The notes beneath the pieces are model-generated. The model saw only the letters and a list, made by a program, of their open reading frames with translations, was not told where the DNA came from and searched no databases. From CAVTYH01 sp963738835 (lineage in GTDB: Bacteria; Planctomycetota; Planctomycetia; Pirellulales; JADZDJ01): a stretch of DNA of 64,000 bases. Each line of letters opens with the position of its first letter. Positions within the stretch are counted from its first letter, which is position 1. Shown here in pieces: positions 27,897 through 37,570 of this stretch. The DNA is taken from assembly GCA_963738835.1 (NCBI GenBank), contig CAVTYH010000001.1, forward strand, positions 124,001-188,000. The letters are read 5' to 3'. A program made the translations under genes and the position numbers.

Positions 27897-30124
27897 CTAC
27901 TGCAAAGCCAGCCGTTTGTACGTGCCAGTTTGCCAGCGGGCGATGTCGGTTTTGTAGAAAGCCGAGAAGCGGCTTTCGCTAGGGCCGCCGGGCAAATTGG
28001 TCCAGGCTTCGTCGGTGCCCAGATCGGTCACGAAGTGATACGACGGCGCAAAGGTGGTTTCCCGAGTCGACGTGGTCAAGCAGATGCCCTTGAAACGGCG
28101 TGGCATGGCAGCCGGGCATGGGCATTTCGTGAGTATGGAAGCCAAGGTAGCGGCCCACCCTCCGGTCGCGAATGAAGCGATTCATGAAATGGAACGAATT
28201 GAACTCGCCCCAAGGCATGTCGGGCTCGGTGGCCAGTTTTTCGGCGGCGCGGCGAATCATTTCCCCTTTTTCGCGCTCGATCCACCAGCGAGAAGTTTCT
28301 TGCAGCAGCAAGCCGATCGATGCAGGTGAGCACCATCATCGAAAAACCGAACCGCGAGGCCAAGATACAGCATCCGCCGCCAGCCGATGCCGCCCCCTTC
28401 GCGTGCGCGCTTCGCCGAAAATTTCCAGCAGCACGTTGCGATACAGCTTGGTAAACAGCGTGGCTTCCAGGCTGCCGGGTGCATAGCTGAAATCCCAGTC
28501 GGCCAGCCGCTGCTTGATCGGCCCCTGGGGCAAGTGCGGCAGAAACACTGTCAGCAGATCGCGGGCTTGCGTGCTCACGACGTCGTACTGCAGCTCCTGC
28601 ATTTCGCGTGAGCGTGGCCGTGCGGCAACTGGCTAAGCCGTTCGACGAATGCGCCGCTTGCGATAATCGGGCACCGGCATGGTGACCAGCAGCGGCCCGC
28701 CGGGCGGATTGATGTTTTCGTTGGCGGTGGCGACGAAGCCTTCCGGCGGATCGTAAATTCGCGGCAGATAATAAGCTCTCGATGCGGCCGCGCCAGTGAT
28801 TGCGCTTCGTCCCACGCCGGCACCGGCAACAGGCCGCTGTTGGCTGGGTTGCGTTTGGGAATCCAGCCGCCCCCTTGCATGCCGATGTGCCCTTCGCGAT
28901 CGGCAAACACCCAGCTCAGCGTCGGCTGCGGGCATTCGCGAGCCATGTCCATGCCCGTCGGCAGCCGTTGCGGCAATGGACGACATCGAGCCAGGTGCCG
29001 ATCGATTGCGAAGCCCCCTCGCTGATTGCCGATCCAATTGAACGACAAATAATAGCCGGCGCCGCGGCCATTCGGATCAGCTTCCAGCGTGCCTTGAGGA
29101 TTCGTGATAAACCGCGCAGCGTCTCGGGCTGATCTCGACTTTGCGCGCGATCACTTCGCTGCGCAACTCGAAATCGCGCCACTCCTGACCGCGGCGATAT
29201 TGCCAGCCGGTGATGCCGCCGGGGCGGCAATCTTCGATGAAGTAATCGATCGTGTCGCCCTTCATGTACGTCACGCCCCAGGCCAGATTCCGCGTGCGGC
29301 CCACGCCGAACAGCGGGCAGCCCGGCAGCGTGGCGCCCATCACGTAATCGTCGTTCCAGCTGCAGCACGGCTTCGTACCAAATGGCCGGCAAGCGATTGA
29401 CTTCCAAATGCGGGTCGGCCGCCAGCAAAGCGTGACCGGTGGCACTGCGCGACGGGCGAAACGGCCCAGGCGTTGCTGCCGGCCAGGCGCGGCAGATCGG
29501 TGATCAGTTCCAGCGCTTCGTCCGAAAGCTGGCTGGCGATTCTTACGCGCCGCAGCAGTTCGAAATTCACGCGATCCAAGCAGCGGCGAGAAAAGTTCTC
29601 GCAGCCGCGTGTCGTCGACGCCGGTTTGAATCAGTTCGACCAGCAGCCGTTCGTTTTGTTGCTGGCCGACGGCCAGCCCGCCGAAGCTCAGCAAATTGCC
29701 AATCAGCAGCACCGCTTGCTGGTTCCACGGCGAGGGGCGAAAGCCCGGTGGCCCACATGGGCAGCGAGCGGCCCGATTCCTTCATGCCGTCGTTGACGCC
29801 TTCGCAATAGGCGGTCACATCGCCGAACGTGTTGTCATCAAGCCGGCGCACTTCCTCGTCGAGCCGCAGTTGCAGCCCGGCCCGGCGAAAGAAGCGATCG
29901 GTCTCCACCAGCTCCGGTTTGTCGGCAATCAGTTCCGCAGAACGACCGCTGGCCACGGCTCGGGCGAACAGCAGTTGCGTGGGCCGGTCCAGCGCGTGCA
30001 GATAGCCCAGGCCATACAGCGACGCACGCCAGGAACCCGCAACGATGTGCGGCACGCCATGCTCATCGCGAAACGTCTCCAAGCGGCGTCGAGCGTATTT
30101 CATCGGCAGACGTTGCATAGGCAT
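27897..30124 (-). pseudogene. penicillin acylase family protein, many frameshifts
   Basis: An N-terminal-nucleophile amidase homologue. Pieces in order are LETFRDEHGVPHIVAGSWRA, LHALDRPTQLLFARAVASGR, FGDVTAYCEGVNDGM, VNFELLRRVRIASQLSD, the nucleophile region LPRLAGSNAWAVSP (Ser of SNAW), LAADPHLEVNRLPAIWYEAV, RNLAWGVTYMKGDTIDYFIE, FNWIGNQRGGFAID, FVATANENINPPGGP, and the tail WGEFNSFHFMNRF, PSYHFVTDLGTDEAWTNLPG. At least eight changes of frame are needed to read through. No signal peptide is seen, although the family is normally exported. The original length of about 740 residues is normal. It is either a decaying gene or a very error-prone stretch. Confidence 0.82.
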
Positions 30125-30325
30125 CAGGGATCTGGAGTCAGGAATCAGGCTTCGATGCGCAATTCGCCACTGGTTCGCTCGCGGTTTAGCGTCCGCCTCC
30201 CTGCAACAGCCCAGCGCTCCGTCATTCGTAGCTTCGTCGGCCGCCGGTGTGAAACTTCACGTGGTATGACGACCGCAGCGATTGTATCGACGACGCATAG
30301 CAAGTCGGCTATCTTTTTTACGATC

Positions 30326-30781
30326 ATGGCCGAGTACAGTTTCATCACGACTTGGCGGTTTAACCAGCCCGTGAGCCGGGTGTGGGATGCCATCAACACC
30401 GCAGAAGACTATCCGCAGTGGTGGCCCAACATCTTGAGCTATGAATGTCTGACGCCGGAGAATCCGCGCGGCGTGGGGGCTCGTGGTCAGCGAGCTGTAC
30501 GGGGCGTTCTGCCGTATTCCCTGTACTACACAACGACGATCACCAAATCGGACCCGCCGCGAGAGTTGACATTTGATGCCACCGGCGATTTGGTTGGACG
30601 CGGCCGATTTGTGTTCCAAAAGATCGACGGCGGCACCCAAGTTCTGATTTACTGGGACGTGAGCACAGAAGTTAAATGGTTAAATCGCTTGGCACCGCTC
30701 TTGAAATGGTTGTTCGCGTGGAACCACAATTACGTGATGCGCCGCGGAGAACGCGGTTTAAGAGCCTGGTTAGATCGCTAA
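30326..30781 (+). CDS. SRPBCC (polyketide cyclase/dehydrase-like) protein
   Basis: A 151-residue soluble protein from ATG 30326: MAEYSFITTWRFNQPVSRVW, AINTAEDYPQWWPNILSYE is the standard start of a START-like (SRPBCC) lipid- or ligand-binding domain. FVFQKIDGGTQVLIYWDVST and the last helix (WNHNYVMRRGERGLRAWL) complete the fold. The ligand is unknown. The rhodanese gene follows 36 bases downstream and is probably co-transcribed. Confidence 0.85.
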   Translation: MAEYSFITTWRFNQPVSRVWDAINTAEDYPQWWPNILSYECLTPENPRGVGARGQRAVRGVLPYSLYYTTTITKSDPPRELTFDATGDLVGRGRFVFQKIDGGTQVLIYWDVSTEVKWLNRLAPLLKWLFAWNHNYVMRRGERGLRAWLDR

Positions 30782-30817
30782 ACCGCAATCGCGTCGCAAG
30801 CGACGCGGCACATAAGA

Positions 30818-31153
30818 ATGACTGACATTCCTTTGGAAATCGACTGCCTCACGGTGAAGCAAAAACTTGACGCCAGCGATGATCTGCTGCTCGTCGATTG
30901 TCGCGAGCCGGATGAACACGCCGTTGCAAAAATCGCGGGGGCGAAGTTGCTGCCGATGAGCGAAATTGCGGATCGGCTGCGCGAACTTGAACCGTACCGC
31001 GAGCTGCTTATCGTGGTGCATTGCCATCACGGCGGCCGCAGTCTGCGCGTCGTCCGCTGGCTGCGTGAACAAGGTTATTCGCAAGTACAAAACTTGAGCG
31101 GCGGCATCGACGCGTGGTCGCAGCAAATCGATTCGACCGTGCCGCGGTATTAA
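30818..31153 (+). CDS. rhodanese-like sulfurtransferase domain protein
   Basis: A single-domain rhodanese of 111 residues. Cys69 lies in the active loop VVHCHHGGRSLRV (C-x4-R type), and the domain opens with DDLLLVDCREPDEHAVAKI. Such proteins carry persulfide sulfur, though the partner is unknown here. A GGIDAWSQQIDSTVPRY ending is typical. The loop composition CHHGGR is common in GlpE/PspE-like and moeB-associated rhodaneses. Confidence 0.9.
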   Translation: MTDIPLEIDCLTVKQKLDASDDLLLVDCREPDEHAVAKIAGAKLLPMSEIADRLRELEPYRELLIVVHCHHGGRSLRVVRWLREQGYSQVQNLSGGIDAWSQQIDSTVPRY

Positions 31154-31235
31154 TGCGGCAAGAACCGAGCGGTTCGTCGCCCTTGAACGACCCTGTGCTT
31201 GACCCTATAAATGGACGGATCGCCGAATTTGGTAC

Positions 31236-31319
31236 GCGGTTGTGGCGGAACTGGCAGACGCGCAAGCCTCAGGAGCTTGTGGGAGCAATCCCGTGGAGGT
31301 TCAAGTCCTCTCAACCGCA
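31236..31319 (+). tRNA. tRNA-Leu (CAG)
   Basis: An 84-nt class II tRNA: acceptor GCGGTTG paired with CAACCGC, loop CTCAGGA with anticodon CAG, a long variable arm (TGGGAGCAATCCCG), and T-arm GAGG-TTCAAGT-CCTC. The discriminator base is A. It decodes CUG leucine codons. Confidence 0.95.
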
Positions 31320-31391
31320 CTGGAGTGGCAAAGTCGATTGCCACTACCGCCTTGTGCTCACTTGCCGTTAGGGCAAGTGTGCTCGGTTGCT

Positions 31392-31415
31392 GGTTCAAGT
31401 CCTCTCAATCGCACT
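31392..31415 (+). repeat. duplicated 3' end of tRNA-Leu
   Basis: GGTTCAAGTCCTCTCAATCG followed by CACT matches 31298-31321, the T-loop and acceptor end of the tRNA-Leu gene, with a single C-to-T change. The copies are 94 bases apart. Such 3'-end duplications are typical att-site scars left by elements that integrate into tRNA genes. Confidence 0.65.
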
Positions 31416-31425
31416 TAAATCCATA

Positions 31426-31483
31426 GTGTAGCGGAAGAGCTTTGGTCTGCGTTTCATCGCCGGGCTGAGTCCGGCCGCTACAC
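31426..31483. repeat. GTGTAGCGG...CCGGCCGCTACAC element
   Basis: The ends GTGTAGCGG and CCGCTACAC are inverted, with an internal GCCGGGCTGAGTCCGGC palindrome. Related copies lie at 46296 and 47942. It sits between tRNA-Leu and the SH3-protein gene. Confidence 0.6.
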
Positions 31484-31484
31484 G

Positions 31485-32762
31485 TCATCGCAGCGTCGAG
31501 CCGTCGATCACATTAACTCGCATTGCCGTGACGTGCGGCTTTTGCAGTTCTGGCATGAAGCCGCGCTGGCCGCTGATGCCCACTTCTTTACCGACGTACG
31601 GTTGCAGATTCACGCCCGGAGCAGGGCTGATAAACGAAACCACTTGATTGGTTTCGTCGACCAACGCGAATTTTGGCGTGTTGGGCCGCTGAGCGTAAGA
31701 AACCACCGGCATCAATTTGCCGATACTGTCGTAACGCCCCGATTGATCGACCGGCAATACCGAGGGACGCGCGGCAGCAATCATACCGGCGTTGCCCGGC
31801 TGGCTCAGCAAATCGTTGCGGCGTTTGACATCTTCCATTCGCGCAATGCGATTCAAAATTAGCCGCACTTTGCCACGCTCCAGCGCCGTGTCGGATCGCG
31901 CCAGCGAATTTTCTGCGCGGCGTCGTAGAGCGGTACACTCCCACGTTGATGGGTCGTCGGACGCCATCTTCGACAGCTCAATGTCGATGGAATCCAGCTC
32001 TGTCTGAAACGGATCAGACGAGGTTGCGGCCGGCGTTTCGTCGCTGACCGTTTTCCTATCTTTTGATCCCCAATTGGCATCGTGGGCTGATGACGATGCG
32101 GAAGCACCGGTCGTCTTGGCTGTCCAGCCGGATCGCTGGGCCGTATGATCTTCGGCATCGCTGGCACGCGGCGGCGGATCGTGCTCGTCAAAGGCATCGG
32201 TCTTTCGGCTGGAACGATCGTCATTTCCTTTGGTCGAGAGGCCCGATGACGGTTCGCGATCGACAAATTTGCCAAATACCCAGCGGAATTCGCCGGAGGG
32301 CGGAGCAATTTGGCACCAAGCTTTGGCTTCGGCTCCATCGCCAATCTGTTTGACGTCGAGAATTTCGACTTCTTCACCCTTGTCGAGCCGCACCTGGTGC
32401 ACATCGCGGGCGTTGCTGAACCGTGTGCCGACGAAGCACAGCGTGCGATCTTTCTCGACCGTGGCTAGGCGATCCCCGTGCGGTTTCAAAGCGTCGGCTG
32501 GCACCCAATCGAAGCTGCCTTGCGTCGGCCGGATGGCGTACCAACCGCCGGGATCGTGCCGATAGATTTCCACGGTCTCGCCCTTGGCGAGTTTTTCAGT
32601 CGGGTAATAGTTTTTTCCCGGGCCGCTGCGGATGTAAACGTCGTTAGAGTTGACATAAGCGGTATACGGGAACTGTTCAGCGGCTTGGGCGCTGGTTGAG
32701 CCGGTGAACGCCGATGCAAAGGCCGCGCAAGCCAACAAGACGATGTCGCTGGAAAAGCGCAT
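31485..32762 (-). CDS. secreted SH3-domain protein
   Basis: A 425-residue exported protein with signal peptide MRFSSDIVLLACAAFASAFT (cleavage near SAQAA). Two bacterial SH3 modules follow: AYVNSNDVYIRSGPGKNYYP with WYAIRPTQGSFDWVPADAL, and DRTLCFVGTRFSNARDVHQV with WCQIAPPSGEFRWVFGKFV. A long charged, Ser-rich linker (residues about 175-255) leads to a helical part (TALERGKVRLILNRIARMED) and a C-terminal beta domain (YVGKEVGISGQRGFMPEL). SH3b domains usually bind peptidoglycan or peptides; the specific role is unknown. Confidence 0.82.
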   Translation of the reverse strand: MRFSSDIVLLACAAFASAFTGSTSAQAAEQFPYTAYVNSNDVYIRSGPGKNYYPTEKLAKGETVEIYRHDPGGWYAIRPTQGSFDWVPADALKPHGDRLATVEKDRTLCFVGTRFSNARDVHQVRLDKGEEVEILDVKQIGDGAEAKAWCQIAPPSGEFRWVFGKFVDREPSSGLSTKGNDDRSSRKTDAFDEHDPPPRASDAEDHTAQRSGWTAKTTGASASSSAHDANWGSKDRKTVSDETPAATSSDPFQTELDSIDIELSKMASDDPSTWECTALRRRAENSLARSDTALERGKVRLILNRIARMEDVKRRNDLLSQPGNAGMIAAARPSVLPVDQSGRYDSIGKLMPVVSYAQRPNTPKFALVDETNQVVSFISPAPGVNLQPYVGKEVGISGQRGFMPELQKPHVTAMRVNVIDGSTLR

Positions 32763-33087
32763 CGGGAAACTCCTGATAACTGATAACTTGCGAATGCGTT
32801 AAGAAAAGAGTCGCGGCAGACCGCGACGACGTGGGCTTGTAGCGAAACCCGGCGGTGCGTTCAAGTGCGATTTGGCTTTGACCAGGTGTTGCGCGTCGTA
32901 AGGCGTAGATTCGGCGGTTAGCGTATGATCGGCCTGGCCGGAAAGTTTGCCTTATCCGTCAGGTCGGCGGCTTAGGTCAAGACGCTAGCAGGGGAAGTTC
33001 GATACTACTGGACGACCGCCGCTAGTTCTCGCGCCTTGGCTTATTTCCACGGCGCCTGGCGGCGGCACCCGATGAAGGTCTTCGACC
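32763..33087. other. intergenic region, nothing recognised
   Basis: This stretch holds the region upstream of the SH3-protein gene (minus strand) and of the small membrane protein (plus strand). I see no tRNA, strong terminator or repeat in it apart from a short CTGATAACTGATAACT direct repeat at about 32773-32788. Confidence 0.5.
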
Positions 33088-33366
33088 ATGGAATTCAATC
33101 GCAATCAGTTCTTCATGGCGGGTATCTTCCTGCTGCTTTTGGGCCTCCAGTTTCGGATGCTCGATTCGGTCACTTTGAACGAGAAAACGACGCGGTTTTT
33201 GGCCAACCATTCGTCATCGACTGCCACCAGCGGGATGGCTGCCATCTTGCCGACTTCCTCCGTGAAAAAGGTAGTTCACCCGCCGCAGTGGATTGGCTGG
33301 TCGCTAATGTCGATCGGCGGCGTTTGCATTCTGCACAGCCTAGCGATGAAGAAACCGGGCGGATAG
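33088..33366 (+). CDS. small membrane protein
   Basis: A 92-residue protein from ATG 33088 with two membrane segments: FFMAGIFLLLLGLQFRMLDS near residues 8-27 and WIGWSLMSIGGVCILHSLAM near 68-87. The loop between them holds an unusual Ser/Thr patch (HSSSTATSG). No family is recognised. It converges with the next gene on the minus strand. Confidence 0.65.
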   Translation: MEFNRNQFFMAGIFLLLLGLQFRMLDSVTLNEKTTRFLANHSSSTATSGMAAILPTSSVKKVVHPPQWIGWSLMSIGGVCILHSLAMKKPGG

Positions 33367-33400
33367 GCAAAGTCAGACAGCGGCTTACTGCGCGCTGCGT

Positions 33401-34353
33401 TTATCGGCCCCAACGTTCCACTCGTTCGACGTCGAAGAAGCGCTGGCCAGTAATCTGCTGCGACTCATCGCGCACCGCGCTATACGGGCGAATGCGAACC
33501 ATCGATGCGCTCGTTTCAAAAGCGCCGTTGCCCGGCACGCTCAGTTTCGCATGCACAACACCCCAGGGTCCGTAGTTGAGATCGAACTCCGGATGAACTG
33601 CCTGAAACGGCAATTTGAAGATCGCGCCGTCGGCGCCGAATTGATCGGGCGTCACACGGATGGTCCAGCGCCGATCCGAGGCAGCGGCACTCCCAAGAGT
33701 GAACCGGCAGGCACCGAGGCAATCAATTCCACGTCCAGCGTGCCATCAATCGGCACTACCGTTCCGCCGCCGCTGAGCGGGTAAAGATGCAGGATAATTC
33801 CGTTCGCTTCAACGGTTTTGTACCAATGGCCAACGTTAGCATCGATCGAAATCGAACAGACTTGCAGATTGTTCGCGCGCACTGCGTCAATGAATGGTCT
33901 AAGACCTGTGGAAGCGGACTCAGGTGCGGGAGCCGGCAGCCACTCTTTCGGTTGAGGCTTGGCGTTCTTGTCCGCACCAGGAGGAACAGTCTTTGGAGGA
34001 CGATCGTCAAACGGATCGTCGTCTGGCACATAAGACACCAAACGCAGCTCTATCTCAGTGCGGAGTTTTTCAGGAGACAATTCACGTCCGCCGGAGCGCA
34101 CGACCGCGATGGTATCCCAATCAATGGGTCGGCGTAAGCTGATGCCCGATTGCTCGGTGCGGAGCCAGAGCTGGGAACGATTGGACTTTCGATCAATTTC
34201 GCCCACAAACACACGACCACTGGCAACACCGACCACGATCGGCTCGGCGTACGCGGGGACTTCCAGCAGCATTGAAACACCGAGCGCCATCAGCCATGGC
34301 AAGCAAAATCGACACAGTCGGCAAGGTCGAATTGAAGTACGAGCAACCGTCAT
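33401..34353 (-). CDS. exported hypothetical protein, frameshifted
   Basis: A signal-peptide protein (CLPWLMALGVSMLLEVPAYA) of about 318 residues when two frames are joined. The first frame has EPIVVGVASGRVFVGEIDRK, QLWLRTEQSGISLRRPIDWD and a Pro-rich middle, ending near 33660. The second continues RWTIRVTPDQFGADGAIFKL and ends QITGQRFFDVERVERWGR. The break looks like one missing base near 33670. The repeated beta-strand pattern suggests a beta-sandwich, but no domain is assigned. Planctomycete genomes contain many similar unnamed exported proteins. Confidence 0.65.
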
Positions 34354-34395
34354 AAAGCATCCGGACAAGAAGTGCTGTGCGTTTACGATGTACAA

Positions 34396-34801
34396 ACTCC
34401 GCAGCGAACATTGGAGGCAGACTCTGACCGGGGCAAAGCGGGTGCCCGTCGTTTCTCGAAGGCGAGTTCAACCCGATCTAAAGGCCGCGGGCGTGTGCAG
34501 TTGCGATCGAGCGGATCGATCTTTTCTCTGAACAGACGGGCCCGATAACGTTGCAGGGATCGAACACACCGATGTCGAATGGCAACGCGCGAATCCGAAA
34601 AATGGACATCCGCGCCCGTTCGCTTTGCTCTGAAAAAGCGCTTCGCCGCTTGCTCATCGTTCGCGTTAGGGACCGTTCAACAGAGGTGTGCCCTTGCCGC
34701 TGGCCATCCGCTTGACAGTGGGTCTTGACAGAATATGATAACGGTTCTGGATTTGTGTTTTTCTCGTTCCTCACGGCCGCAGCTCTTGAAGGATCCATCC
34801 G
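34396..34801. other. intergenic region upstream of the STAS gene
   Basis: It separates a minus-strand gene from the plus-strand STAS gene. The only clear signal is the promoter at 34712-34739. No gene is supported. Confidence 0.5.
34712..34739 (+). promoter_or_regulatory. sigma-70-like promoter upstream of STAS gene
   Basis: A consensus TTGACA at 34712-34717 and TATGAT at 34734-34739 are separated by 16 bases. The STAS start is 62 bases further on, so this is the likely promoter of the partner-switching genes. A second TTGACA lies inside the spacer. Confidence 0.6.
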
Positions 34802-35155
34802 ATGGCCGGACACCGGCGAATTGAAGTGGCGCAGATGGGCGAAGTGACCGTAGTGCGCTTCGTCGACCGGAAGATTCTGGATGAAGCGAACATCCAAGAG
34901 CTGGGCACCGAGATGTTCAAGCTCGTGGAGCAAGAGAAGCGCAAGAACCTGCTGTTGAATTTCTCGAATGTCGAGTTTCTTTCTAGTGCCGCCCTGGGCA
35001 AACTAATTACGCTCGACAAAAAGGTGAAGGCGAACGGCGGTCGCTTGAAGCTGAGCAACATTCGGCCCGAAATCTATGAAGTGTTCGCCATCACGAAGCT
35101 GAACAAGCTGTTCGACATCAAAGACGACGAAGCCGACGCCCTGGCGGCTTTCTGA
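34802..35155 (+). CDS. STAS domain anti-sigma factor antagonist
   Basis: A 117-residue STAS protein of the RsbV/SpoIIAA kind. After VVRFVDRKILDEANIQELG it has the phosphorylation loop NVEFLSSAALGKLITLDKKV with Ser61/Ser62, and KLSNIRPEIYEVFAITKLNK. In known systems its unphosphorylated form binds an anti-sigma kinase and frees the sigma factor or effector. A suitable kinase gene lies 215 bases downstream on the same strand, so a partner-switching module is likely. Confidence 0.92.
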   Translation: MAGHRRIEVAQMGEVTVVRFVDRKILDEANIQELGTEMFKLVEQEKRKNLLLNFSNVEFLSSAALGKLITLDKKVKANGGRLKLSNIRPEIYEVFAITKLNKLFDIKDDEADALAAF

Positions 35156-35369
35156 ACGGCGTTTCGGAGCCGTTTTTACTCCACTGAACCGTTAGTGTCT
35201 TGCCGTTGATTATCAGAAATCGACCGGAACAAAGGGGCCGTCTCTGTAGCGTCCTGTGCCAGCATAGACGAGTAGTTTCGCGATCGGTTCCGCTGCTCTT
35301 GCATATTCGAACGACCTCAAGGCAATATAATTAGACGGGTGCATCGGAACCAGAACAGCGAATAGGCGC

Positions 35370-35792
35370 ATGACGGAAGACTCCGCTTGGACATGGATCA
35401 CAGAGGCCACGCTTCCCAGCGAGCGCGGCGCCGGACATCAGGTGCTAAGCGCATTGATTCGGCGCATCGAGCAGAGCGGCTGGGATAAGCAAGAAATCTT
35501 CGGCATTCACCTGGCCGTTGAAGAAGCGCTGGTTAACGCCATTCGTCACGGCAATCGATCCGATCAGAGCAAACAAGTGCAGGTTTCCTGTAAGGTCGCT
35601 CCGCACCATCTGATCGTTGAAATTACCGATGAAGGGCACGGTTTCAATCCGGACCGCGTGCCAGACTGCACTACTGAGGAGAACTTGCATCGGCCCGGCG
35701 GGCGCGGCATCATGCTGATGCGCAATTACATGTCGCGGGTCGAATATCTCAACGGCGGACAGCGCGTCGTGATGGAAAAGCGACGTGCCTAA
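35370..35792 (+). CDS. anti-sigma regulatory factor (RsbW-like Ser/Thr kinase)
   Basis: A 140-residue GHKL-type ATPase. The N-box is EEALVNAIRHGN near residue 51, the G1 box is DEGHGF near 89 and the G2 box is GGRGIMLMRNY near 110. In partner switching this kinase phosphorylates the STAS antagonist, here encoded just upstream, and sequesters a sigma factor or another target. No sigma factor gene is in the window. The GYF gene begins 18 bases later and may be in the same operon. Confidence 0.92.
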   Translation: MTEDSAWTWITEATLPSERGAGHQVLSALIRRIEQSGWDKQEIFGIHLAVEEALVNAIRHGNRSDQSKQVQVSCKVAPHHLIVEITDEGHGFNPDRVPDCTTEENLHRPGGRGIMLMRNYMSRVEYLNGGQRVVMEKRRA

Positions 35793-35810
35793 CGCACGCT
35801 AAAGCGGACC

Positions 35811-36749
35811 ATGGGCATAAAGTTCCATTGCACCAACGGGCACAAGCTGCACGTAAAATCCTTTCTGGCCGGCAAGAAAGGCTTGTGCCCGAAGTGCGGA
35901 GTGCGAATGATAATTCCGCTGGAAAGCGTTGAAGCCAATTCGCCGGATGTTGAATCGGCTGTCGGCAGCAAACCACAGAGTCCCTCTGGAGATCGACCGC
36001 GCCCAAACGCTGCAGCCGACAGGATCTTGCAACCGATTTCCGGCTCGCAGCCAATTGCTCATTCGGTTCCGTCAGTCGCTCCGCCGCCCAGCGACCCGAA
36101 CGATCTTGCCGACATGGTTCTATTTGCTGCGCCGGCGGTCGAGGTGGCTGAGGTTGAACTCGAAATCGTGAACGAAAATCACGACCAACGATTGGTTCGC
36201 GAACAATCGACTGTCGCTGACAATTCAAAGCCGGCTGGCACCGATCAGGTTGGAACCGTCGATAATTCTAATGCAATTTGGTATGTGCATTTGCCCTCTG
36301 GCCAACGACTGGGTCCTGCCAACAACGACAGTATGCTGCAATGGGTTGCCGAAGGACATATTCCTGCCACAGCGCTGGTTTGGCGAGACGGTTGGCCGGA
36401 ATGGAAGTTCGTCGCGGCCATACTTAATCTGCAGAAGACTGCGTCGTTTGTGACGCCTCATGCGCAACCCGCCGGACGGGCCTTCGGAGCTACCCCTCAG
36501 CCAGCAGTCGATATCTTGAATGTCCCAATTTCTGAAACGACGGTCTATCGTCGAAACCGCAGTTACCCTAGCGCCACGGTTACTTTTGTGCTGCTCGGCT
36601 TGGTAGTCGCCTTATTTGCGGTACTGCTGTACGTGTTCTTCCTGCGCAACAGCCACCCACGGCAAACGACGTTGCTAGAGAGGCGAGCCGTCCAAGAATT
36701 CGAGCTCCTGGCCGACATCAGCATGTTGGCTCGCTGCATGCCGTGCTAG
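35811..36749 (+). CDS. zinc-ribbon, GYF-domain membrane protein
   Basis: A 312-residue protein. The N-terminus has a zinc-ribbon-like set (FHCTNGHKLHVKSFLAGKKG, CPKCGVRM), followed by a long low-complexity linker, a GYF_2 domain near residues 155-200 (WYVHLPSGQRLGPANNDSML, VWRDGWPEWKFVA), and one membrane helix near 260-282 (ATVTFVLLGLVVALFAVLLY). GYF domains bind proline-rich peptides. It follows the RsbW-like gene closely and may be a membrane partner of it, which is an inference from position only. Confidence 0.75.
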   Translation: MGIKFHCTNGHKLHVKSFLAGKKGLCPKCGVRMIIPLESVEANSPDVESAVGSKPQSPSGDRPRPNAAADRILQPISGSQPIAHSVPSVAPPPSDPNDLADMVLFAAPAVEVAEVELEIVNENHDQRLVREQSTVADNSKPAGTDQVGTVDNSNAIWYVHLPSGQRLGPANNDSMLQWVAEGHIPATALVWRDGWPEWKFVAAILNLQKTASFVTPHAQPAGRAFGATPQPAVDILNVPISETTVYRRNRSYPSATVTFVLLGLVVALFAVLLYVFFLRNSHPRQTTLLERRAVQEFELLADISMLARCMPC

Positions 36750-36940
36750 CAACTTGGGCCGACATTTGCTTTGCGGGTTTGTCTTGACCTGTAAGGCGCT
36801 TCTTGCAACACTGCCGGCCGCGCACGGTTTTGCGCCTATGCGATAGGTTTAAGGTATCGTGCTCGGCTCAGACGGGTCTTATTCCCGCGAATCACTCGCA
36901 GTAGTTTTCCAGGCTCAAAGTACAATTGGAGCAGCACGCC

Positions 36941-37570
36941 ATGGACGGCAAATGCTGGGCTGTTGTCGGTTTATTCCTCGTCGCAGTCGGTTGCAATCAA
37001 TCGAATTCCGGCACGGCAAATGGCCTCGGCAGTTCGACCCCAAAGCCGTCGCAATCTACGGCGAAGTCGAGCCCCGATCGGGCCGTATTCGATTTCCTTG
37101 AAGCCGTACGAACCGGCAACGACAAGCAAGCGGCAGCCATGCTGACCCCATTGGCCCGTCAAAAAACGACGGAAATGGAAATGGTGGTCGCCCCGCCCGG
37201 CAGTCCGACGGCCAAATTCAAGGTTGGAAAGTTCGAATACGTGACGCCAGAAAAGGACGGCGCTCACGTGTGGAGCAGCTGGACCGATGTTGTCGATGGC
37301 GAAGGCCATACACGCACCGACGACATCATCTGGGTTCTGCACTTAGAATCGGAAGGCTGGCGGATCGCAGGGATGGTCACCAAGGTGTTTCCAGATCAAC
37401 CGCCTTTGGTTCTAAATTTTGAAGACCCCGAAGACATGCTCCGCAAGCAGCAGTTGCTGCAGCAAGGCGATAGCGGTCAATCAGCCGAGGGGCAGCAACC
37501 GCCAAACCAACCGGCGGGTCAACCACAATCGGCTGGTCGAACTGACACAAGTCTTCCGACGACTCGATAG
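36941..37570 (+). CDS. lipoprotein of unknown function
   Basis: A 209-residue protein from ATG 36941 with a lipoprotein leader (CWAVVGLFLVAVGC, lipobox VAVGC). After a Ser/Thr-rich linker comes a compact domain beginning PDRAVFDFLEAVRTGNDKQA and running to WVLHLESEGWRIAGMVTKVF, reminiscent of NTF2-like or DUF4878-like lipoproteins. The last 40 residues are Gln/Pro-rich. The molecular role is unknown. Confidence 0.72.
   Translation: MDGKCWAVVGLFLVAVGCNQSNSGTANGLGSSTPKPSQSTAKSSPDRAVFDFLEAVRTGNDKQAAAMLTPLARQKTTEMEMVVAPPGSPTAKFKVGKFEYVTPEKDGAHVWSSWTDVVDGEGHTRTDDIIWVLHLESEGWRIAGMVTKVFPDQPPLVLNFEDPEDMLRKQQLLQQGDSGQSAEGQQPPNQPAGQPQSAGRTDTSLPTTR

Noticed and set aside
31321..31483. A second tRNA-Leu after the first
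   Set aside because: Only the last 24 bases of the tRNA are present; there is no acceptor 5' strand, D-arm or anticodon arm.
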